From assembly GCA_037178855.1 (NCBI GenBank), contig JASJZC010000005.1:5704001-5768000 (forward strand): a stretch of DNA of 64,000 bases, given 5' to 3'. Position numbers and translations under genes: made by a program. The DNA comes from Oscheius sp. JU75 (lineage: Eukaryota; Nematoda; Chromadorea; Rhabditida; Rhabditidae). Shown one piece after another: positions 23,332 through 33,700 of the stretch. Position 1 is the first letter of the stretch. Each line of letters opens with the position of its first letter. A model generated the notes under the pieces. The model saw only the letters and a list, made by a program, of their open reading frames with translations. It was not told the origin of the DNA and did not search any database.

Positions 23332-23828
23332 ACCGAGCAATAAATGTAAATCAATCGACTTGTTCTTGTTTATACTTCGGGTGGGGACAGGGGTGAAACC
23401 TTGAAAAGGGTGTGTAGTCTGGATTTCTGGTAGGGCAACTGTTTGCAGTCTTCTTGGTAATCCTTCTCTTTGTCTTGTTCCTAGAAGAGATGCCTACAAT
23501 GTTCCGTAGCAGAAACTTCCCGATAAATCCCTAGACTGTTCCTACCCTCCCGTTGGGAGCATTCTATATTGCTGTCTATAGTCAATAAGCCGTTTGACTT
23601 TTTTTTTAAACGGACAGCCTAGCTAAAAAGATGATATGTATCTACTGAAACTTCTAGACCTAGCTAATAGCTTTTGAATAGAAAGACCTCCCTGAGATCT
23701 GATACTTTGACGAAAAAAAAATCCGTAAGACTGATAACAGCGCAAAAGCCGTATATTTATGCTCCAGGTAAAACGTAACAGAAACAGACAACAAACGTTG
23801 CCCTTTTCAGCCAAATAATTCTCGGAAC
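23332..23828. other. Spacer between convergent genes
   Basis: Contains the kinase 3' end and the 3' end of the minus-strand coiled-coil gene. A T/A-rich tract lies near 23590-23720. No gene is seen. Confidence 0.4.
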
Positions 23829-24351
23829 TTAGATATCGGAGGCTCCAGGCTCCTCGACCTCCATTTTGGCCACTGTATTCTGATTTGAACTTTCACCGAC
23901 CTGAAAGCCTCGAAAATGAAGAGTAACTGACCACTATCTTCGACTCAACCTCGTCTACAATATTCTCCAGTCGCGTAACCTTCTCTTTCAATCTGGCTAC
24001 ACGTTGAGCCATAGACCTGGTCTGTAAAAGCTATTACATTTATGTGGACATGTTGAATCTTACTCTCTCCGTTCCAGCCTCTCCCCCATGCCATTTCAAC
24101 GAATTTGTCTTCTTTTTGACGATGCTCAGCTCTTTGACCAGGTAACCTAGCTCCTTTTTCTGCCACTCGCAGTCAGGATTCTCTAAAGAGGTTTGAATGA
24201 AAACATGAGAATCTGGAGACCTACCAGGAGGTTTCTGACTGTTGTGTGCTTCCTGGCTTCTCATTTTGTGTACACGGTAAGGCACATGGACGGACGAAGA
24301 CATATGGCTTTGAAGTATTTCACGCAATAGTTCCTCATCCCTGTCTGCCAT
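23829..24351 (-). CDS. Small coiled-coil protein of unknown function, four exons
   Basis: Exons 24225-24351, 24064-24182, 23932-24021 and 23829-23900 join in frame to 135 residues. Introns of 42, 42 and 31 nt have GTAGGT, GTAAGA and GTCAGT donors. The N-terminus is acidic (MADRDEELLREILQSH). The middle is Lys-rich (KELSIVKKKTNSLK). The third exon is a clear amphipathic heptad helix (AQRVARLKEKVTRLENIVDE), and the tail is acidic (MEVEEPGASDI). No signal peptide or membrane span. The architecture suggests a subunit of a coiled-coil complex; no family is named. The frame stays open upstream of the ATG through a MITE-like 23-mer at 24424-24446, so an extended N-terminus cannot be excluded. Confidence 0.7.
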
Positions 24352-24423
24352 TTGGAAACCGTAGGATGTTAGACGAATATCTAGCTGGGGTCTAGCCAGT
24401 TGGAAGGAACTGTGCAATGTGGG

Positions 24424-24446
24424 GCCGCCTGCCGAACTATTACCAA
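24424..24446. repeat. Isolated MITE-end 23-mer
   Basis: This 23-base match is found again in both arms of the palindromic element at 49803-49825 and 50215-50237. It is probably a truncated or solo terminal repeat. Confidence 0.6.
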
Positions 24447-24998
24447 TTTTTTCTTCCAAATATTAAAGTCAAAGATGCGCTCATGTAAGCAGACCCATGC
24501 TGGTAGGTCTAGAAATGCTCTTTGAACTGATTTAGAACATCTGTCTATCTTATCATCGCTAAAAAACGAATTGATACAGAGAAACAGAAGACGGGAATCG
24601 AAAACTCAAAATTTGAAACAAGTAAACAAAAAAGAATGTGAACTGTGGGGGAGTCCCACTACGAAATGTCGTTGGAGCAAAAAGTATGCACGAAATTGCA
24701 GCCTGGCTCTGTTTCGACTAGGGAAGAATTTTACATTATAAGTTTCACAGTACTACTTAGCCGTCCTGAGCGTTTCCGACATCTCTCTACTGTTTGTCTA
24801 ATCTCAGAGAGATTTGGAAAGTCTAATCTAATCTGACACGAAACGTTCCGTTAAAAGAGTTGCCTCCAAAGTGCAGCTACCATGTAAATTGGCCGATAGT
24901 CTGCATCCCAGAAGTTCGAACACAGCGTAGGCCGACTTAGACGACTTCTCTTGAAAAAGTTGCATTCCAGGCTATACTGTTTCAGATGAAGCTGGACA
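24447..24998. other. Spacer; nothing recognised
   Basis: AT-rich. It would contain the promoter of the minus-strand coiled-coil gene. Confidence 0.35.
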
Positions 24999-25402
24999 CT
25001 ATCTGGTGTTTTCGGTACTGGAAGAAGGCTGAGCATCGGGAGCAGCATCGGAGACGGGTTGTCCATCGTTTCCGGGCTGTCCGTCATTTCCGGGTGGTCC
25101 GTCCTGTCCAAGGGTTCCAGCTCCAGTACCGCAAGAGCAACAACTTCCTCCAGCGGTCTGAGGTTGGTTCTCAACAGGAGCAGTGTAAGCGTTTCTGCCT
25201 CCCTAATTATCAGTCTGTCGACAACGGCTTTTCTGCGGACAGCAACTCGTCCATGTTGACCTCCAGCATCACGCCGACGGACAACAGCCTCACGCTTCAG
25301 ACGCCCTTCAGCTCCGGCAGCACTCTCGGACTGCAATATGGTTGTAAGTGGAGTGAACTGAAAGCAGTCTCACCCTCTTGTACTCATCCCAGAGACCGTC
25401 AG
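24999..25402 (-). pseudogene. Cuticle-collagen remnant
   Basis: The minus strand carries pieces typical of nematode cuticle collagen. A DGLWDEYKR exon end lies around 25374-25402, followed by a GTGAGA intron and an Arg-rich segment. Next comes a frame encoding ENQPQTAGGSCCSCGTGAGT and about four Gly-X-Y triplets (GPPGNDGQPGND), with a stop at 24999. The Gly-X-Y region is far too short for a functional collagen, which normally has dozens of triplets. The pre-collagen pieces lie in different frames, and no N-terminal membrane or signal segment was found. It is best read as a truncated or decayed collagen gene. A functional variant with unseen exons is less likely. Confidence 0.6.
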
Positions 25403-25708
25403 TTCTGTGGTGACCTCGGTCTGGAGAGAAAACTGAACGTACCGCGACGCGCACAGACAGATGCGCTTTAGGAGATAAGAGAGATGTCTCCAGCCAAACT
25501 AGAAGATGATTCAAATTCTGACCCCCAATAAATTTACCTCAATACATCTCAATAGATTTATTAGAATCCTTTCATTTATACAACGCACACAGCTGCCACT
25601 TTGTGACGTAGAATAGGGAAGACAAGCTCAAAAAGACCGGTAAATCAGCTCACTCATTAAAGGTTTCCGTTATCGACAGTGCACCCTAGAGAATACGCGA
25701 AAAAGAGT

Positions 25709-28700
25709 TTAACCGTAATATTCCATGGACCGAGCCAGTTCAGCGGGGTTCAAGTGAGCAATTTGTGAGAACAGCAAGACGTTGGAGGCTAAGCGGGGCA
25801 AAAAGTTGGGAAAAGGCGGCTATGAAGAGATGGTCGAGTTGTCCAGAACAGCCCAACTCGGGAAGGTGTTCAGTGGCAGAAACATCAAGGCAATCGTATT
25901 CATGTAGAACACGGTGAGACACAGAGTGACTACGGAGAGACACAGTCCGACTGTCACCTGAAAGAGCAAGAAGTTTCAAAACGGAGCCCAGTAAATTTGG
26001 AAACTCCCGGGTAGGGCAAACCTGTTTGACTTCCCTTGAAAGCCTTGAAAACACCATCAGGAGATAGTTTGCGTTCAAACCTGGATCAGAATCGTTTGTA
26101 CAAGTTCATCCTTTTGAAGTTGCGCCGAATTCAAAAGGGATAGCGGGTACGCTCGCTTCGGGTGCCATTCAAAGAAATCGACTCACCATGTTCGAAACCT
26201 TGACCATGCCACTGCCAAACACGATCGCGTTGGGTGGTGTTCCGACAGGAAGGACGAAGGCGAAGGAGCAGGCCAAGGTGACCGGAAGCATCAAGGTGAA
26301 AGGATGGTTCCCAGTCTGTTGGGCCAGAGTGGCCACGATTGGTACAAAGATGCTCGCTGTGACCGTATTCGAACAGATATTTGTCACAGCCATGGCGATG
26401 GACATGGTGAGAAGTTGAAGACCCCAGAGAGGCAGGTGACCAAACTCGGCCAAGGTATGACCGATGAGGACTGAGAGTTTCGATTCCTTCACTCCTGAAA
26501 ATGAATTTTGCTTTGGGAAAAAGGACAGAAACAAACCAGCAGCCAGAGCAAACCCGCCTCCGAGAAGGAGAACCACACTCCAGGGGAAGGTCTTCTGCAT
26601 AGTGGGCCAGTCCATGAGACAGGTTCGCTTCTTCATATCCTCAGCCTTGATGTACTCGAAAAGATTCGGCTTCTCGTTGGGCAGAATAAACAAGAGGAAG
26701 CTGACCAACATTGCGGAGGTCGCATCCGTATAGAAGCCCTTGGGGAAGAGGGCTCCGAAACCGGCAAAGATGCCTGGGTTGCGGAAGATCCAGAGGAAGA
26801 GAAGGAGGCAGAAACAGCAGAGGACAGACTTTTCGGCAAAACTCATCCTCGGGAGTTTGTCGTAGCGCGAATGGAGCATGTCAGTCACGTGATCGTCCTT
26901 CTCCGGGGCATCTCGGAGGAAGAAGAAGCAGAGAAGAGCCCAGGCAGAGGCGAGACAGATGCACATCAAGGGCACGGCGAAGATGATCCAGCTGATGTAG
27001 TTCAGGGTTCCGTCCGCTTTGGGAAAGAGACTGAACGTGTTCATTGGGTTAAAAGGCTAGTTAACTCACTTGGTAAGCTGACCGAGCATGACCAGATTGG
27101 ACGGTGTTCCCGTAGCCGTACCAGTTCCACCAATATTGGCAGCAAAGCAGATGGACATCACGAGACCAGTAGCCATCTTTTTGCAAGCAGCTCTACTCGA
27201 CTCCCTGAAGATATCTCTTACTATTAAAGTGTTATGATATCGTCTGGGAGCAAGAACCATAGACTTCATGACAAGAGTCTAGTGATAGGGCAGAGTGAAA
27301 GTTGTACAGACTGATATGAACTGGAACAAGAGAGTCGATCTAAAGGGATAGTATAGGAAGGTGGTGTGCCTAGATGTAAGGAAGATCAAGAACAAGCAAT
27401 AAAAAAAAGCCGACTAACATGGACGTAGACTATCAGTAAGGAGATTGAATTGTTTTGCGTGAACGGGATTCCAAAAGGCCAATAGTTAAAACCCTAGACA
27501 CTCTCTCAACAGAACTCACATGTTCTGAGGATGACTCTCGAAGGAGGCGATGAGCTGAGAGACGACAGACTGGCCAATGGGAACCATCATAGCGGTCGTC
27601 GCTGTGTTTGATATAAACATACTCAGCAGAGCTGTCACGAGCATGAATCCGAGCATGATCCATTTGGGCTCGCCGCCGACCATCTTCAGAACGAAGAGAG
27701 CCACCCGTTCGTGAAGGTCACACTTCTCCACGGCAGCTGCCATGATCAGTCCGCCGATGAACAGAAAGTTGGTGTCCTGAAGATATTCGTGTTGTTTCGA
27801 TTCTGACAAGACTCACGTTCATGAACTCCTTTGCAGTCGTGTTACAATCTAGAACTCCTGTCAGTGGGAACAGTATGACTGGGAGCATTGCCGTGACCTG
27901 AAGGTATTATGTTGTTTCGGTACTTGACAAGACTCACGGCCAGCGGCATAACTTCTGTCATCCAGTAGATGGCCATCACACAGACACACCAAGCACATCG
28001 AGATTCCTGCAAAAATTCAGTGGTTTTTTTTATTTCTCTTTGGAGCAGACAACTGTCTTCTCCAATGTCTCTTGCGGATAAAATTAACACTCGCTGTTCA
28101 GTGACCAGAATAACATTGACTGGAACTGGGAGAGGAACCGAGAGGAGGGTACTCTGCTCAAGAGCCTTGCAGATCAATGCAGTGATCTGTGATGTGGGAA
28201 GACAATTTGGGTAGAAACTTAGGACTATCGGGCATGTCAGATCATCAAACTTGGGGTCTGACCATCTTTCCTTCGGGATTCTGCGAGCTTCTGCAGACTT
28301 TCTACTTTCTTCTCTCATCCCATCTCTCAATTCCTCTGAGCCACGCCAGTCTCTCCAAAACAACTCAAGTCTCACGTATTTCACGAGGTTTCTGTCTTGT
28401 TGACTTCCAGAAAAGAGTGTTTCAGGCGGCAGTTGGCGCAATGATGGCTCGGGTAGGGTTGTCTCAAACATTTACCGTAGTTTTACACAAAAGTTTGTAC
28501 CGTCTTAATCTTAATCCTGGACGATCCTTAGATTGACTACAGTAACTTTGGTTTTAATGAATCTCATTTTTTTTTCTAATCTCAATTTTACTACTCGATA
28601 AAGACTGTCTTTTCGATAAAAGAGGTCAGATAACTTACCGGCTTCTCACTGAGCAGCAGTGGCAGGAACAGGATCGGCGTGAGACAGAGGACGACAGCGT

Positions 28701-28725
28701 TTTTGCATCTTCGCATCATGCCCAT
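25709..28725 (-). CDS. SLC13 family Na+/dicarboxylate (INDY/NaDC-like) transporter, eight exons
   Basis: Sodium-coupled uptake of citrate-cycle di- or tricarboxylates, or sulfate, across the plasma membrane. Exons 28639-28725, 27938-28006, 27817-27897, 27520-27776, 27070-27204, 26537-27030, 26187-26494 and 25709-25957 join in frame to 559 residues, the usual family length. Both sodium/substrate SNT motifs are present: [12 protein letters not shown] (about 134-145) and [12 protein letters not shown] (about 415-426). [28 protein letters not shown] and [15 protein letters not shown] are further family signatures. The GTPSN and GTPPN substrate loops are intact. The start Met in [11 protein letters not shown] fits the first membrane segment, but an upstream exon is possible. 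After PLNTF the frame runs into an atypical basic tail, whereas the usual P-x-W-A end appears in another frame (see findings). Confidence 0.9.
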
Positions 28726-29995
28726 GAAGGTCAGCCATCTGGATCTCTGAAAACGATCCAGTCACTCCAGGTTCTCTTCCTCTCTCAGAAACCTTCAACC
28801 AGTGCTCTGTCATCGTTATCCTCTCGTCAGTTGCACCAAAGGGGGGGGGGCACGTGCCTTCCGGCTGTAAGACTATCGTGTTACCTATTCCGCAAAGTGA
28901 AATGGAAAAATTTCCATTGGAATTCAAAACAGTCGAGAAGAGAGAGGAGTGACCAGGGGATCGCGGAGCGGTTAGAGACTAATGACGAGTCGGCAAACAG
29001 GAGGACCGGAGGGGGAATCATCTATTTTGACAAAATGAGTCAGGGGTTTCGGAAACTGGAAGACATGGTCTGCATAGTCCGAAAACGATGAAATGCACCT
29101 TGTACGCCAAGAAAAGGACAGTACCGAAAAGGACCGCAAGAACGTCTTGCCTTGTCATGAATAACTGGGACACTTTCAAAAAGTTTAGATATTGTTGAAA
29201 TAGTTTGGCCAAAATTATCAGTTTTTACAACTACCGTTTAGGTACAGATCCACCAAAAGAATTGAAAAGATGCTCTCCGAAACTGTCACCAACTGAACTC
29301 AAACTTTCTGCGCAAACGCGACCCAGTAGCCTGGCTAGCTCAGAGGAAATTGGTAGACGACCATTTCCGGCAGCCCTTTTTGTCTGTCAAGTGGGTCTCC
29401 CTGGAGAGACCACCAGAAACTTGTGACTTACCTCCGGATAGGCATAGGCTGTCGGGAACTGGGCACTGCTGCTGCTCTCCAACATTCGCTGTCTCGACTC
29501 CGAAGAGTCCGGCCATCCTGAGAGGAGCAGGGACATCTGCAAGTGTTTCTCCATTTAATGAACACTGGAAGAAGCAGAAAGAGGATATTTTAAAGGAAAG
29601 TGGGCGCACTGGGCCTCTATGCCTCTAGACTCTGCTGTGCTCTGTTCGTCATAGCTCGGCACGTGTCAAGGTTCCCACCCACCGCCTGGCAGCCAGCTGT
29701 TTGTGGAACGTCTCGAATTCAACCCCCTACACAAGAAGATGGGAAAGAAGAGAAGGCTGGAGAGGAGCCAAAAAAAAAAAGTCTCAGTGTAGGGTTCAAA
29801 GTTTGAAAAGGTTTCTTATCTTATCGGTTCGGAGAAGTTTTAACAATGGCTAGTGAATAGAACTTGCGACAACTTGGAGCTAATGGAATCTTTATGATTG
29901 TTGAAATACCTGGACACGATACAAAACAGACTGTTACAACGTGAGGATGTAGAGAGAGAGAGAGAGAGAGGGAGATAGGATTGTTAAGTGAAGTA

Positions 29996-30105
29996 CATTC
30001 AACTCTCTATATAGTAGATACCCGATATAGTAGACTTCACCAAATAGTAGACTTTTTTTTTTCAAAACGCGTGTCTACTGTATCGAGAGTCGACTGTATG
30101 TACCT
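29996..30105. mobile_element. Short MITE with ATAGTAGA-type terminal repeats
   Basis: The left end, CAACTCTCTATATAGTAGA, is inverted at the right end as TCTACTGTATCGAGAGTCG. Two further internal copies of ATAGTAGAC lie in between, with a T-run in the middle. This is typical of a non-autonomous DNA-transposon derivative of about 110 bp. Confidence 0.6.
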
Positions 30106-30374
30106 TCAGCTGTTATGCAAAGTTACCAAGTAACTGAAAAGCAGACTGGGAAGATTCGAAACCTAGGAGAAAAAACCTGTGGCTACGATAAAGTGTATTC
30201 GTCGCAAATTTAAATGTCCACTCGTTTGAAACCCAAAAGTTTCAGAGCAGATCGAGCTACAGTGACAGCAGTAACTTCGGCAATAATCTGACCCGAGAAG
30301 GACCCATTTGACTGGAAATGGTCTAGACTCCCAATCAGCGAAATCCATGCGTATTGTAACCTTTGTTCTTATCT

Positions 30375-30755
30375 TACCTTTACAATTTTCAAGAAGCGTC
30401 TGTCTCCGACATAAGTCAACTCTAATCTGGGACAACACTTGACAATGTTTGTGGACTTTTCTGTCAAGTATTATCTTATACCAGTCACTTACGCTCCTGG
30501 CGGAGCGACCCTGTACTTTTTGGAACTGTATTTCTCTTCAAACTCGTCTTGTCAACTCTAATCTGGGATAACACTTGACAGAAAAGTCTACAAACATTGT
30601 CAAGTGTTATCCCAGATTAGAGTTGACTTGTGCAGACAGACGCCTCTTGCAAATTGTAAAGGTAGGATTAGAGTTGACGAGACAAGTCAGGACAGTTCAA
30701 GTTACAAAATTAGCACTGACAATGAGTCGCTCTGCCAGGAGCGTAAGCGACTGAA
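30375..30755. mobile_element. Nested palindromic MITE
   Basis: CTTACGCTCCTGGC occurs at about 30491 and its inverse GCCAGGAGCGTAAG at about 30737. Inside are two hairpins of the unit GTCAACTCTAATCTGGGA...GTCAAGTGTTATCCCAGA. The one at 30552-30628 has perfect 29-bp arms. The second half matches 37908-38065 almost base for base. Confidence 0.75.
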
Positions 30756-33700
30756 CTTTTGAACTCTGACTAAGTCAAGCTAATACAAGAAGAAACTTCG
30801 TTGAGTTGGCAAGTGACTGTTTTGATTGCTGTTAATTGTAAAAAGAAAGTTATTGCTTTTGCTCTTTGAAGGGTTCGAACAGGAAGCATTCGAAGAACAA
30901 CACAAGGTCAGACTACTTTGAATTCTTCTCCACCCCACGTGAATCCCGCCACTAAGCACCTGGTTAAATAATTGCCGCTCCAAAGTCCGAAAGAGTCTCC
31001 CACGCAGGAAGAAGTAAAGACGTCATTCTTTTGCTCTCGATTTGTGATAGTGAAAACGGCTTGGTGAGGAGAGGAAATGACGGGAGCTGATAGAGAGCAC
31101 GAGAAACAACTGGGTGTCCTAGCAAGAACCCTTTGGAGATTCTTCTCGTTCTAAAGCATCGTATCAAGAGAGAACTGTATTCTCCACATACAGATTCAGT
31201 AAAGTTCATTCTTCAATACTTAGATCAAATACAATAACTTGATTACAAGATTACTATGGCCAAGAAGAATTTGGGTCATTGAAGATACAGTAAGAGTTGC
31301 GTAGAATGTTTGTCCCTGCTCAAATCGATCAGTGTGATATACTGAAGCCTTTGGAACCGAAAAGTATGCCAGGAAATGTAGAAATAGAAAAAGACTGGAA
31401 GACTTTTGCAAGAAGGAGTTAGATTTTTTTCGATTGTCTCGCTGCAAAACTGCCTCGTATCTGCACTCAAAACAAACTGGAAAGAGAGAAGTCTCTCTAG
31501 GCGTGGACGGAAACAAGTGAACGCATCCCGGCCACGACGACAAGCCGATAATTGGGTAAGTGTTGCAAAATTGAGAACAACAAGAGAGAAGTAAAGCCTT
31601 TTAGGAAGGACATAAACATAGTTTAAAGGACCGGGAGGAAGTAGTTCTATGTTTTCGAGCAAGCCTGCTTATATTATCGTGAGTAAGAGTAAGCACGAGA
31701 GAGACAGTGGTGTGAGGTCCCTAGCAACCGACGATGAAGGAGGAAGGAAGAGATGGAAAACGAGGAACGCGAGCCCTATGATTCAGGATGTCAGCTGAGG
31801 GGAAATCGAGGGGATTTGGAGGGTGGAGAGTGAGAGAGAGAGAGAGACCAAATGTTATCGCCTGTACATGGAAGATACCACCGATCACAATCCAGAGATC
31901 CGAGACCCCTCACAAGCTAGAGATCTAGATTCTAATCCAAAGAACTAAACTTCTAGGGAACTGAGCTATGTAGGAACGTCTTGAACCAGGTTATCGCTAC
32001 AGGTTTTGCTTAGAAGGCGGATGTGACCTCAGAAAACCTCGTGGTAAGACCCCCGTTCTTATTGACAAGAGACACTAGGGAGTCGGGACAATTGGAACAC
32101 AAAAAAGTAGGTACTTATGAGCTGAGTGGGGAAAAATGAATAAAGCGAGAGCATGTTGCCGAAAAGCACTTGTCAGCGAGAGAGAGAGAAGAAGAAAGCT
32201 CGAAGCTGCACAACAGAGGGAATACAGGATACGAGCCTTACCGCCTCAGCGACATTTCTGTCCTGAAATAATGTGCGTTAATGTTTCAGCTCTTTTATAG
32301 AGTTTTCTGGCTGGAGCTTTTGGGGCCGAGTGACTCTCGCGTGCATCACGGCTCTCGCCACTGTTTATGCACTCTTTGATTATGGTTCAAAAGTAGGTTC
32401 CAGACGGCAAAACTGTTTCCGTCTAGACAGTACAGGGGATACTATATTTCCAGCGAAGAGGAACAGTAACAAAGGAACAGTAAATCAGCCAGAACTAGCC
32501 CGGGTTACTGTAATTTCGTCTTCACTTTCACCACTGTCCCACTTTGTTAGAAATAGACTATATCCGATCGGGACAAGTATCCCTCTAGTTCAATTTCAAA
32601 TGCCCCACTCTTTTTTGTCATCTATTACTGTTTTTTGTCATCAAAAACCACTCTTCAGGTGACCCTAATGAGTGAAATTATGACGTCCGGTGACGTCTCG
32701 AAGATCTATGTCCTCATAAAAGAGATCTCGAAAAGAACACCGTTCGCGTTGCAATAAAAGAGAGCGCACTCCTACCTCATTTAGTGGCCGTCGGCTATTC
32801 ATTGTCCTTTCTCTCTCCCAGACGACAATCAATGGGAGAGGACAGGGAGCACGGACGGACGGACGGAGGGCTCAGTGTCTGGTAGAAACAACGGAGGGAG
32901 CTCCTCCCCGTTTTTTAATTACCAGTCAACATGAGGTGTGGGAGACGGGAAAGGAGACCCACGATCGAATTACGCTATTCGATGAAGAAAATTCGATAAT
33001 TTTTAGTAGAAAGTGTGCTTGTTGCTCTGATTATTGTCATTCTGGGGGCAGCAAATATAGTAGTAGAGGCTTGATCAAGCAGTTGAGAGCAATATCAGTC
33101 GAAAGATGTCAAGACGGTATGAGAGAGACAAAGGTTTAAAATTCAAAGAGAATCTGAAGAAAAAAGACAATACAGACCCTGTTCGGACTGTACACCTAAC
33201 CTACTCCCGTCCTCTGAACATTATGGAAGACATTGGCTAACCGAGACTCTATGGTAAAGACTATAGTCAGATTGTTGCCTGAACAAGTGGTTCAGCAAGT
33301 TGCACGTCCACCAGTGCCTGAAGCTCAGATCAACCAAATTGCGGGCTAAAGGAAGCTAGAACGTGACCGATACCGTTGATACAGGCTGTTTTTCTATTGC
33401 AAACGTCCCGTAGCCCCGTGTCAAAAATCTTTCAGCATTGTATTTTTTTCAAAATTTGTGGAAGCTTTCAGTCCAATCTAGAGGCTCGGTACGACTCTTT
33501 CGATATTCACCGGCGCAAACTCTGTTCATAGAAGAGAGGCATTCTATGCGACGGGAGGAACATAGTCCTACTACTGGCCTTGTTCAAGCAGAGGAGAAGG
33601 AAAGGGTTCGTTAAGTTCAAAAAAAGTCCGTGACAAAATGTTTCTCGAGATCAGAGTACAAACGATGTTATCCTTTCAAGTCTCTTCGAACTGTAACTGT

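Noticed and set aside
24986-25471. 161-codon plus-strand frame
   Set aside because: It is the shadow of the minus-strand collagen remnant, which carries the recognisable motifs.
26508-27227. 239-codon plus-strand frame
   Set aside because: Antisense shadow of the SLC13 exons.
31276-31662. 128-codon minus-strand frame with hydrophobic stretches
   Set aside because: No recognisable family, promoter or splice context. The chance-frame explanation is adequate.
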